Shown piece after piece: positions 7,683-14,950 of a stretch of DNA of 15,053 bases (the first letter of the stretch is position 1; every line of letters begins with the position of its first letter). This stretch comes from an uncultured Clostridiaceae bacterium (lineage in GTDB: Bacteria > Bacillota > Clostridia > TANB77 > CAG-508), in the NCBI GenBank assembly GCA_958402495.1, contig CATXTS010000036.1, forward strand, positions 1 to 15,053, written 5' to 3'. The notes beneath the pieces are model-generated. The model was not told where the DNA came from and did not search any database. It saw nothing but the letters and a program-made list of their open reading frames with translations. Both the position numbers and the translations under genes were made by a program.

Positions 7683-7950
7683 ACAAAAACAAGGACAACA
7701 CAAATAAAACAAGTCTAAAGAGAGCTAGAGAGTGGTGAGATTCTAGCAGAGCCTATTTTATTTGTTATCACCTATGTTGTTTTTATACTGAAATTTATAT
7801 AAAGATTAAGTATAGACGTAATACTCTCTCTCTCTGCGTTAAAGAGAATAAGTGAAAAATTGTAAGAGAAAAGACAATTTTTAATTTAGGTGGTACCACG
7901 GAAAAGATAACCTTTTCGTCCTATTTTGATAGGATGAGAAGGTTTTTTTT
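7683..7950 (+). promoter_or_regulatory. T-box riboswitch leader sensing tRNA-Ile
   Basis: The 453-bp gap before the DUF1653 gene is mostly this leader. Stem I is built by AAAAACAA (7685-7692) with TTGTTTTT (7777-7784) at the base and AAATAAAA (7702-7709) with TTTTATTT (7756-7763) above. The internal loop between them holds ATC at 7767-7769 followed by A, the expected specifier position, reading the isoleucine codon. The apical arm GCTAGA/TCTAGC (7723-7728 and 7741-7746) encloses a GGTG motif. The T-box bulge sequence AGGTGGTACCACGG is at 7888-7901. Uncharged tRNA-Ile should stabilise the antiterminator and let transcription continue. The downstream ileS fits exactly. Confidence 0.93.
7909..7950 (+). 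terminator. T-box regulated terminator hairpin
   Basis: A 16-bp stem with G-U pairs joins 7909-7924 to 7929-7944 across a TTTG loop, followed by a run of T. It competes with the antiterminator formed by the T-box motif just upstream. Confidence 0.93.
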
Positions 7951-7982
7951 ATAGAAAAAATGAAAAGGAGGAAGTATAAAAA

Positions 7983-8249
7983 ATGGAAGAAGTGAAAATA
8001 GGAAGAGTTTACAGACACTTTAAAGGAAATTATTATTTTGTAGAAAATATTGGTCAATCATCAGAAACAAAAGAAAGAATGGTCATTTATAAATCTTTAT
8101 ATAATAGACAGGATGGAGAGGGAAATATATGGGTAAGACCAGAAAAAATGTTTCTAGAAGAAATACCAGTAGATAGGGTAGACAATGTAACTGGTCAAAA
8201 ACATAGATTTGAATTAGTAGAAGAAATAGAAAAAAACTATTTAAAGTAG
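7983..8249 (+). CDS. DUF1653 domain protein
   Basis: 88 residues, spanning a whole DUF1653 domain: the opening IGRVYRHFKGNYYFV, then HSET-like SSETKE, the YKSLY strand, and the IWVRPEKMFLEEI block. The family consists of small soluble proteins of unknown biochemical role. AAAGGAGG lies about eleven bases before the ATG. It is the first gene behind the isoleucine T-box and 72 nt before ileS, so it should be induced along with the synthetase when tRNA-Ile is uncharged. Whether it has a role in translation, or only rides on the operon, is not shown. Confidence 0.85.
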   Translation: MEEVKIGRVYRHFKGNYYFVENIGQSSETKERMVIYKSLYNRQDGEGNIWVRPEKMFLEEIPVDRVDNVTGQKHRFELVEEIEKNYLK

Positions 8250-8253
8250 ATGT

Positions 8254-8284
8254 GTCCCCTGTGGACAGTTTTGTCCATTGGGAC
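8254..8284. repeat. Hairpin element between DUF1653 and ileS (REP-like)
   Basis: TGGACA (8262-8267) pairs with TGTCCA (8272-8277) around GTTT, and the outer arms GTCCC (8254-8258) and GGGAC (8280-8284) pair beyond a small internal loop. A third TGGACA lies at 8295-8300 and a GGTACC palindrome at 8287-8292. There is no T run, so it is not a terminator. Its higher G+C stands out from the flanks. It resembles the small repetitive hairpins scattered between genes in Clostridia, but only one copy is in this window, so repetition elsewhere is unproven. Confidence 0.5.
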
Positions 8285-8321
8285 CAGGTACCGATGGACA
8301 AAAAGAAAAAGGAGGAAAGAC

Positions 8322-11300
8322 ATGTATAAGAAAGTAGAGTTAAAGGAAGATGGCTTTGTAGGAATGGAAAAGGAAGTGACAAAGTTATGGAAAGATAAAG
8401 ATGTTATTCATAAAAACTTTGATAAAAATAAAGGAAAAAGGTATTTTACTTTTTATGATGGACCACCTACGGCTAATGGAAAGCCTCATGTTGGACATAT
8501 TTTAACGAGGGTTATGAAAGATATTATTCCTAGGTATAAAGTTATGAAAGGGTATGATGTTATCCGTAAGGCTGGATGGGATACACATGGACTTCCAGTG
8601 GAATTAGAAGTAGAGAAAAAACTAGGCATTTCCGGTAAAGAACAAATTGAAGATTATGGTGTAGAAAAGTTTATTGACCAGTGTAAAGATAGTGTATTTA
8701 CTTATGTCTCTATGTGGGAGAAGATGACTGACCAAATAGGGTATTGGGTAGATATGGAACATCCTTATGTAACCTATCATAATCCTTATATTGAATCAGA
8801 ATGGTGGGCTTTAAAACAAATGTGGAATAAAGGACTACTATATCAAGGACATAAAGTTATGCCTTATTGTCCAAGATGTGGAACAGCGCTTTCTTCTCAT
8901 GAAGTGGCACAAGGTTACAAAGATGTACAGGATTTAACTTGTACTTGTAAATTTAAGGTAAAAGGAGAAGAAAATGTTTATTTCTTAGCTTGGACAACGA
9001 CTCCTTGGACACTTCCATCAAACTTAGCACTTTGCGTAAATAAAGCGTATACGTACAGTTATGTAAAGGTCGCAAAACCAATTATCGATGGTAAAATGCA
9101 AGAAGAAGGTTCAGAAGAGGTTTATATTTTAGCCAAAGACTTAATTCCAGAAGTTTTAAAGAATATGGAATATGAAGTTATAAAAGAGGTAAAGGGCTCT
9201 GAATTATTAGGTATGGAGTATGAACAATTAATGCCTTTTACACAAGTAGAAGGTAAAGCTTTTGTAGTAATTCATGGAGACTATGTTACTTTAACAGATG
9301 GTACTGGTATTGTACATATTGCACCAGCTTATGGTGAAGATGATAGTTTTGTTTCAAAACAAAATGGTATTGCCTTTGTGAATTTAGTGGATAAAGAAGG
9401 AAAATTTGTAGAAGAAGTAGAACCTTGGGCAGGTAAATTTGTTAAAAATTGTGATAAAGATATTTGTATTTGGCTTGCTAAACAAAATAAATTATTTAGT
9501 TCTGCTAAACATACGCATAGTTATCCTCATTGCTGGAGATGTGATACACCACTTCTATATTATCCAAAAGAGAGTTGGTTTGTAAAAATGACAGCTGTAC
9601 GTGATAGATTATTGGCAAATAATAACCAAATCAATTGGATGCCAGACACTATTCGTACAGGTCGTTTTGGAAAATTCTTAGAAAACGTAATTGATTGGGG
9701 AATTTCTAGAGACCGTTATTGGGGTACACCACTTCCTATTTGGAGATGTACGGAATGTGGACATATGGAATGTATAGGTTCTATCGAAGAATTAAAACAA
9801 AAAGGAAAGAATGTACCAGAAAATATTGAGTTACATAAACCTTATTTAGACCCTATCCATCTAACTTGTCCAGAATGTGGTAAAGACATGATAAGAGAAA
9901 AAGAAGTTATTGACTGTTGGTTTGATTCTGGTTCTATGCCTTTTGCACAATTACATTACCCATTTGAAAACAAAGAACTATTTGAGCAAAACTTCCCAGC
10001 ACAATTTATATCAGAAGCTGTGGACCAAACAAGAGGATGGTTTTATACATTACTTGCTATTTCTACTTGTATTTTTGATAAACCTGCTTTTGAAAATTGT
10101 ATCGTACTAGGACACGTATTAGATAGTAAAGGTTTAAAAATGTCTAAACACTTAGGAAATGTTGTAGATCCTTTCGATGTATTAAACTCTGTTGGAGCAG
10201 ATGCAACCAGATGGCATTTTTATACAGCAAGTGCCCCATGGCTTCCAACTAGATTTTCTATTAAAGATGTAGAAGAATCACAAAGAAAATTCTTAAGTAC
10301 TTTATGGAATGTTTATTCTTTCTATGTGTTATATGCAGAAATAGACCAAATAAATCCACTTATATTTGGTAAGATAACATCAGATAATGTAATGGATAAA
10401 TGGATTATTTCTAAATTAAATACGTTAGTAAAAGAAGTAGATGAAAAGCTTGAAAATTATGATATTATTGGTAGTGCTTTACAAATAGAAAGTTTTACAG
10501 ATGAATTGTCTAATTGGTATGTACGTAGAAATAGAGCTAGATTTTGGGCTCATGAATTAACAGAGGATAAAAAAGCAGCATTTGCAACACTATATCATGT
10601 ATTAGTAACCTTGTGTAAAGTAGCAGCACCTTTTGTACCATTTTTGACAGAAGAAATTTACCAAAACTTAGTTGTTGGTTTAGATGAAAAAGCACCAGAG
10701 AGTATACATTTATGTGATTGGCCAGAAGTAGATAAAGAGGCTATTGATAAAGCTTTGGAAGAAGAAATGGACTTAGCATATACGATTGTAAAATTAGGAA
10801 GAAGTGCTAGAAATGCTGCTAATATTAAAAATAGGCAACCACTTTCTGAAATGTTAATTTCTGTATCAGAACTTCCAGAATATTATGGAGATATTGTTAA
10901 GGAAGAATTAAATATTAAAAAAGTCGTTCTTGGTGCAGATATGTCTCAATATGTAGACTTTGAGATAAAACCTAATTTACCAGTATTGGGTAAAGCCTAC
11001 GGAAAATTAATTCCTAATATCAAGGCTGAAATTGCAAAACATGACCAAATGAAACTGGCTACAAAAGTACAAAATGGTGGAGAAGAGACAATTACCATTG
11101 CAGATACACAAATTGTATTAAATAGTGAAAATCTACTAGTAACAATGCAAGGAAAAGAAGGGTATGCTTTTGCTGGCGAAGGAGAAATAGGAGTTATCTT
11201 AGATACGCATATTACAGAAGAATTAAGAGAAGAAGGCTATGTTAGAGAAATTTTATCAAAAGTACAAAATATGAGAAAAGATAGTGGCTTTGAAGTATTA

Positions 11301-11483
11301 GATAAAATTCATTTATATGTAGCTGGAAATGTAGCATTAGAAGAGATTATTAAAAAATATGAGACAGATATTAAAACAGATACATTAGCAGAAGATATTA
11401 CTTATAATATGCAAAGAGATAGCTATACCAATACAACTATCAATGGTGAAAACTTACAATTAGATGTAGAAGTTATTAAATAA
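8322..11483 (+). CDS. ileS: Isoleucyl-tRNA synthetase, clade 2 (eukaryote-like)
   Basis: 1053 residues. Class I synthetase motifs are HVGH at 56-59 in PTANGKPHVGH and KMSKH at 606-610. The long length, the CPRCG pair (Cys183, Cys186) with SSHEVAQGYK, and further CxxC pairs (HCWRC, CTECG, CPECG) before the KMSK loop are typical of clade-2 IleRS. The editing (CP1) domain lies between the HIGH and KMSK motifs, with the TTPWTLPSN segment. The enzyme charges tRNA-Ile in the cytoplasm and hydrolyses misactivated valine. I chose ATG at 8322, with AAAGGAGG just upstream; the frame stays open to 8250, but the extra 24 residues fall in the hairpin element. The T-box upstream regulates it. Confidence 0.96.
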   Translation: MYKKVELKEDGFVGMEKEVTKLWKDKDVIHKNFDKNKGKRYFTFYDGPPTANGKPHVGHILTRVMKDIIPRYKVMKGYDVIRKAGWDTHGLPVELEVEKKLGISGKEQIEDYGVEKFIDQCKDSVFTYVSMWEKMTDQIGYWVDMEHPYVTYHNPYIESEWWALKQMWNKGLLYQGHKVMPYCPRCGTALSSHEVAQGYKDVQDLTCTCKFKVKGEENVYFLAWTTTPWTLPSNLALCVNKAYTYSYVKVAKPIIDGKMQEEGSEEVYILAKDLIPEVLKNMEYEVIKEVKGSELLGMEYEQLMPFTQVEGKAFVVIHGDYVTLTDGTGIVHIAPAYGEDDSFVSKQNGIAFVNLVDKEGKFVEEVEPWAGKFVKNCDKDICIWLAKQNKLFSSAKHTHSYPHCWRCDTPLLYYPKESWFVKMTAVRDRLLANNNQINWMPDTIRTGRFGKFLENVIDWGISRDRYWGTPLPIWRCTECGHMECIGSIEELKQKGKNVPENIELHKPYLDPIHLTCPECGKDMIREKEVIDCWFDSGSMPFAQLHYPFENKELFEQNFPAQFISEAVDQTRGWFYTLLAISTCIFDKPAFENCIVLGHVLDSKGLKMSKHLGNVVDPFDVLNSVGADATRWHFYTASAPWLPTRFSIKDVEESQRKFLSTLWNVYSFYVLYAEIDQINPLIFGKITSDNVMDKWIISKLNTLVKEVDEKLENYDIIGSALQIESFTDELSNWYVRRNRARFWAHELTEDKKAAFATLYHVLVTLCKVAAPFVPFLTEEIYQNLVVGLDEKAPESIHLCDWPEVDKEAIDKALEEEMDLAYTIVKLGRSARNAANIKNRQPLSEMLISVSELPEYYGDIVKEELNIKKVVLGADMSQYVDFEIKPNLPVLGKAYGKLIPNIKAEIAKHDQMKLATKVQNGGEETITIADTQIVLNSENLLVTMQGKEGYAFAGEGEIGVILDTHITEELREEGYVREILSKVQNMRKDSGFEVLDKIHLYVAGNVALEEIIKKYETDIKTDTLAEDITYNMQRDSYTNTTINGENLQLDVEVIK

Positions 11484-11486
11484 GAG

Positions 11487-11525
11487 AAAGTTGTCAAAGA
11501 GAAAAGTCTTTTTGACAACTTTTTT
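11487..11525 (+). terminator. Rho-independent terminator after ileS
   Basis: AAAGTTGTCAAA (11487-11498) pairs with TTTGACAACTTT (11511-11522), the U tract running 11520-11525. It starts four bases past the ileS stop. Confidence 0.92.
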
Positions 11526-11596
11526 GCTTTTCTTTGTAAAAGAAAAATACGGGTATTTTAAAATAAGGATATAAAAGGAACAAACAAGCCAAGGTA

Positions 11597-11625
11597 TTGC
11601 TTTTCTGCTTAAAAGAAAGTATAAT
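11597..11625 (+). promoter_or_regulatory. Sigma-A promoter before the HEXXH/queA genes
   Basis: TTGCTT at 11597-11602 and a perfect TATAAT at 11620-11625 have 17-bp spacing. It lies 72 bp past the ileS terminator and likely drives the frameshifted gene and queA, since no terminator is seen between them. Confidence 0.8.
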
Positions 11626-11658
11626 AGAAGTCAAGAAAATGAAAAGGAAGTTATGCAA

Positions 11659-12585
11659 ATGGAAGGACAAAAGAAAAAATGGGTTAGCAGATTGATTTCT
11701 TTGTTAATCATCGTCGTAGCCTTGATAGTTGGTTATACCATTTATGAAAAGTATAATTTTAATGAGTACACAAAGGCAGAATTTCAAAGTGGTGCCTCTC
11801 ATTTTATAAGAGATAATCAAGTGAAATATTCACAAATGAATAGTTATAAAATTGAAAATGTAGATTACAATGATGCTACCTTTTATAAAAATATAAAGGT
11901 AACACCCAATACGCCTTATAAAGTGACCTGTATGATAAAAACAAAAGATGTACAAGCTAAAAATGAAAATACAGATACGGGCGCTAATATTAGTATTGCG
12001 GGGACTACGGAAAAGTCGAATAATGTAGTAGGAACTACAGATTGGACAAAAGTAGAGTTCTTTTTTAATGCAAAAGAACGTTCAGAAGTAGCTATTCAGT
12101 TCCGCTTAGGAAGCTATGCAGATAATGTAAAAGGAACGGCGTGGTTCTCTGATTTTACAATTGAATCTGGTGTGGAAGATACAACAAATGAGTGGAATTT
12201 CTTATGCTTGCTAATGAATCATACAGATGTTACTTTAAATATTAATGGTGTTAATAGAAAGATTGATTTGCGATTAACCGTAACAGATACAGATGATATG
12301 AAACAGTGCATGAGAAGATTTCAGACTTCTATGCAAGATTTATCAAAAGGTAAAATGAAAGTACAATATGATATGGTAGAAGTTAATACACCAATTACTT
12401 CTATGTCTTATGATACAGAAAATGGCTATTATGTTTCACCGATAGATATTGAAGAAGTACTAAAGCCTTATGTAGAAGAAGGAAAATATGACCATATTTT
12501 TGTAGCACTTCGAACAGGGGATATTAATAAACAATCCCAAGAAATTACAACTGACTGGATTGGTCTTCGGTTCCATGGCTTATAG
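11659..12585 (+). CDS. Membrane-anchored CBM-like protein, 5' part of a frameshifted gene
   Basis: This frame encodes 308 residues and then stops at TAG (12583-12585). A basic start (KKKW) precedes one hydrophobic segment at about residues 9-30, so the rest is outside the cell. Residues about 45-170 have the pattern of a CBM_4_9/CenC-like beta-sandwich: NTPYKVTCMIKTK, TTDWTKVEFFF and GTAWFSDFTIE. A second extracellular region follows, ending at DWIGL. Continuity with the next frame is obvious when one base is skipped at 12568. I prefer ATG 11659, eight bases after AAGGAAG; ATG 11653 is only two bases from it. Family and substrate are not identified. Confidence 0.75.
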   Translation: MEGQKKKWVSRLISLLIIVVALIVGYTIYEKYNFNEYTKAEFQSGASHFIRDNQVKYSQMNSYKIENVDYNDATFYKNIKVTPNTPYKVTCMIKTKDVQAKNENTDTGANISIAGTTEKSNNVVGTTDWTKVEFFFNAKERSEVAIQFRLGSYADNVKGTAWFSDFTIESGVEDTTNEWNFLCLLMNHTDVTLNINGVNRKIDLRLTVTDTDDMKQCMRRFQTSMQDLSKGKMKVQYDMVEVNTPITSMSYDTENGYYVSPIDIEEVLKPYVEEGKYDHIFVALRTGDINKQSQEITTDWIGLRFHGL

Positions 12586-13018
12586 AAATATTGGATATTC
12601 CAATATTCGACTTCCAGATGATGATACAAGTTATGTATACAAATATGATTATCGTGTCAATAACTTTCCAGAAGAAGTGTTTGTACATGAATTCCTACAT
12701 ACCTTAGAAAGAAATGCACAAGAATATCATTATACAATTCCTCAATTACATGATAATGAAAAATATGGCTATTCTTCACAAAAGTTAATTGGTTTAAGAG
12801 TTTGGTATCAAGATTATATGAACCAAAACATCAAAGCTAATAGTGGAAAAGTAGGTTTGCCAAAAGAAATTTATAGAAAAAAACCAGTACAACCAGTGGA
12901 CTTTGAGATAGCACATAGTTTAGACTATTTTAAAGAACCACAAAATCTAATAGAAGAAATACAAATTATGATAAAACGAGTTATACTTATGTTTCAAGGA
13001 AAAACAGAAATGAGCTAA
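12560..13018 (+). CDS. HEXXH putative metallopeptidase part, 3' part of the frameshifted gene
   Basis: This frame overlaps the previous one and carries the likely catalytic part. FVHEFLHTLER contains the zinc-metallopeptidase motif HEXXH (12686-12700). Only a TTG at 12560 without a good ribosome site could start it alone, so I read it as the C-terminal part of the upstream protein. Joined at 12565-12571 the product would be 452 residues, with HEFLH at 343-347. As the frame stands, most product would lack the metal site, or the 3' part would be unexpressed. The third zinc ligand is not clear; a glutamate or histidine in the following RNAQEYHY is possible. queA begins 17 nt later. Confidence 0.65.
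   Translation: MVFGSMAYRNIGYSNIRLPDDDTSYVYKYDYRVNNFPEEVFVHEFLHTLERNAQEYHYTIPQLHDNEKYGYSSQKLIGLRVWYQDYMNQNIKANSGKVGLPKEIYRKKPVQPVDFEIAHSLDYFKEPQNLIEEIQIMIKRVILMFQGKTEMS
12565..12571 (+). other. Frameshift point CTT-CGG-T
   Basis: In frame the codons read GGT CTT CGG TTC and meet TAG 15 bases after CGG. Skipping the C at 12568 gives GGT CTT GGT TCC ATG, continuing as WIGLGSMAYRNIGY into the HEXXH frame. CTT followed by a rare arginine codon resembles known +1 slip sites, but no Shine-Dalgarno-like stimulator like that of prfB is seen upstream. A sequencing error or decay mutation explains it as well. Confidence 0.6.
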
Positions 13019-13035
13019 TAAAGGAAGGAATCAAA

Positions 13036-14061
13036 ATGAAAGTATCAGATTTTAATTATGAATTACCAAAAGAATTAATTGCACAAGTACCTATTGAAAA
13101 TAGAGATTCTTCTAGATTAATGCTATTAAATCGAAAAAAACAAACCATAGAAGATAAAGTTTTTAAAGATATTATAGATTATTTAGAGCCAGGAGATTGC
13201 TTAGTTAGAAATAATACCAAGGTAATTCCAGCAAGATTATATGGAATTAAAGAACAAACAGGAGCACATGTAGAATTTCTATTACTAAATCGTATAGAAA
13301 AAGATATATGGGAAGTTATGGTAAATCCAGGTAAAAAGTTATTGCCAGGGGCTAAAGTGGATTTTGGTGATGGACTCTTAAAAGCAGAAATCCTAGATAA
13401 GATGGAAGGTGGCAGTAGAAAAGTACAATTTACATACGAAGGCATCTTTAACGAAATCTTAGACCAGATAGGTTTAATGCCATTACCACCATATATTAAA
13501 GAAACCTTGCAAGATAAAAATCGTTATCAAACCGTATATGCTAAATATGAAGGTTCAGCTGCAGCACCAACAGCAGGTTTGCACTTTACAGAAGAACTAT
13601 TAGAAAAAATTAAACAAAAGGGTGTAGAAATAGCCAATGTTACATTACATGTAGGAATTGGTACTTTTAGACCAGTAAAAGTAGAAAATATAGAAGAGCA
13701 TGATATGCATAGTGAACATTATTATATCAAGGCAGAAGATGCAGAGAAAATCAATCGTGCTAAGCAAAATGGAAAAAGAGTCATTGCAGTAGGAACTACG
13801 TCTTGTAGAGTCCTAGAATCTGTAGCAGATGAAAATGGAAGAGTAAAAGAAGTAGAAGGGGATACTAGTATTTTTATTTATCCAGGTTATACATTCAAAT
13901 GCATAGATGCTTTAATTACAAATTTCCATTTACCAGAATCAACACTCATTATGTTAGTATCTGCACTTGCAGGAAAAGAATACATAATGAAGGCATATCA
14001 ACATGCAGTAGAAGAAAAATATCGATTTTTCAGCTTTGGAGATGCAATGTTTATCTATTAA
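13036..14061 (+). CDS. queA: S-adenosylmethionine:tRNA ribosyltransferase-isomerase
   Basis: 341 residues, full length for QueA. The start FNYELPKELIAQVPIENRDSSRL, the VRNNTKVIPARL segment, AAPTAGLHFT and HVGIGTFRPV are family hallmarks, as is the end block NFHLPESTLIMLVSAL. The enzyme transfers the ribosyl part of SAM to preQ1 in the anticodon of GUN tRNAs to make epoxyqueuosine. AAGGAAGG sits about nine bases before the ATG. It follows the frameshifted gene by 17 nt and is separated from tgt, its usual pathway neighbour, by the RAYT unit. Confidence 0.97.
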   Translation: MKVSDFNYELPKELIAQVPIENRDSSRLMLLNRKKQTIEDKVFKDIIDYLEPGDCLVRNNTKVIPARLYGIKEQTGAHVEFLLLNRIEKDIWEVMVNPGKKLLPGAKVDFGDGLLKAEILDKMEGGSRKVQFTYEGIFNEILDQIGLMPLPPYIKETLQDKNRYQTVYAKYEGSAAAPTAGLHFTEELLEKIKQKGVEIANVTLHVGIGTFRPVKVENIEEHDMHSEHYYIKAEDAEKINRAKQNGKRVIAVGTTSCRVLESVADENGRVKEVEGDTSIFIYPGYTFKCIDALITNFHLPESTLIMLVSALAGKEYIMKAYQHAVEEKYRFFSFGDAMFIY

Positions 14062-14064
14062 TTG

Positions 14065-14091
14065 TGCCAAAAGGGACGTTCCTTTTTGGCA
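14065..14091 (+). repeat. Left REP-like hairpin
   Basis: TGCCAAAAGGGA (14065-14076) pairs with TCCTTTTTGGCA (14080-14091), 12 pairs including one G-T, around a CGT loop. It lies four bases after the queA stop and lacks a T tract, so it is not a standard terminator. The GGGACGTTCC core resembles hairpins found with RAYT genes in Firmicutes. Confidence 0.85.
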
Positions 14092-14144
14092 ATGAATAAA
14101 ATGAGGATGAAATAGGGGCAATTTACTATGAAAGAAGGAGTAAT

Positions 14145-14900
14145 ATGCCAAGAACATCTAGAAAATTATATGAAAAAAGACAATTTTTTCATGTTATGGT
14201 ACAGGGAATAGATAGAGAATTTATTTTTAATACAAAAGAAGAGAAAGAAGTCTATAAGAAACTGATGATAAAATATGCTAACAAAATGCATATAAAAATA
14301 GTAGCTTATTGTATGATGGATAATCATGTACATATAGTGATTAAAATAAGAGAGATTTCAGAATTATCCAAATATATGCAATGCGTAAATACTAGTTATG
14401 CAATTTATTATAATAAAAAGAAACAACGAGTGGGGTATGTTTACAGAAATCGCTATCAGGTACAAGTAATCCAAGATATAAGACATTTAAAGAATGCTAT
14501 CATATATGTTCATAATAATCCTGTAAAAGCTAAAATATGTGGAAGTGCAGATGAATATGCTTTTTCTAGTTATCAACAATGGGCTAGAAAATTAAGAAAC
14601 TATACAAGTAATGATACTTCACTATTTGTAAATTTACAAGAATATAAAGAATTACATGAAGATGAGCGAGTGCAAGAAGAATTCTTAGATATACAAAAAG
14701 ATAAAAAGACAATTGCTAAAAATATAATACAAATATATTTAAAACAGAAACATATAACTTTACAAGAACTAAAAAATAATCGACTTATGTTAAAACAGAT
14801 ATGTAAAGAATTGCATGAAAAAGAAAAAATTTCATATCGAAAAATAGAAGAAATAATCAATATAAGTAGAGAAACCATTAGAAAATTGATAAAAGAATAA
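14145..14900 (+). CDS. REP-associated tyrosine transposase (Y1/HUH family)
   Basis: 251 residues. The N-terminal Y1_Tnp domain begins RQFFHVMVQG. It carries the HUH metal motif as His61-Val-His63 in MMDNHVHIV, and then YRNRYQVQVI and YVHNNPVKA, whose Tyr121 is the probable nucleophile. These enzymes nick and join single-stranded DNA at REP hairpins. Beyond the catalytic domain, residues about 190-251 form a charged helical tail whose end (ISYRKIEEIINISRETIRKLI) looks like a helix-turn-helix. AAGGAG lies four bases before the ATG. The gene appears intact and is bounded by its presumed recognition hairpins. Confidence 0.92.
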   Translation: MPRTSRKLYEKRQFFHVMVQGIDREFIFNTKEEKEVYKKLMIKYANKMHIKIVAYCMMDNHVHIVIKIREISELSKYMQCVNTSYAIYYNKKKQRVGYVYRNRYQVQVIQDIRHLKNAIIYVHNNPVKAKICGSADEYAFSSYQQWARKLRNYTSNDTSLFVNLQEYKELHEDERVQEEFLDIQKDKKTIAKNIIQIYLKQKHITLQELKNNRLMLKQICKELHEKEKISYRKIEEIINISRETIRKLIKE

Positions 14901-14903
14901 GAT

Positions 14904-14930
14904 TGCCAGAAAGGAACGTCCCTTTTGGCA
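14904..14930 (-). repeat. Right REP-like hairpin, inverted relative to the left
   Basis: On the minus strand this reads as the left hairpin with one substitution. It starts three bases after the transposase stop, and an A-rich run leads into the tgt ribosome site (AGAAGGAG, 14937-14944). One A-C mismatch weakens the plus-strand hairpin; on the minus strand the same position is a G-T pair. Confidence 0.85.
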
Positions 14931-14950
14931 AAAAAGAAGAAGGAGTCAAT

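Larger units (their letters stand above)
14065..14930 (+). mobile_element. RAYT unit: Y1 transposase gene bounded by inverted hairpins
   Basis: The 866 bp between the outer ends of two 27-bp hairpins contain one Y1-transposase gene and little else. The left (14065-14091) and right (14904-14930) hairpins are reverse complements of each other with one mismatch. This is the layout of REP-associated tyrosine transposase loci, in which the protein acts on such hairpins. The unit lies between queA and tgt. No target-site duplication is evident by eye, as expected for Y1 elements. Confidence 0.8.

Noticed and set aside
8250..8321. N-terminal extension of IleRS from ATG 8250
   Set aside because: The 24 added residues are encoded by the hairpin element and lack a ribosome site; ATG 8322 has AAAGGAGG and matches the family start.
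14065..14091. Left RAYT hairpin as a queA terminator
   Set aside because: The stem is followed by ATGAATAAAA and not by a T tract.
13899..14099. Short plus-strand open frame across the queA end and left hairpin
   Set aside because: Out-of-frame shadow of queA without a ribosome site.
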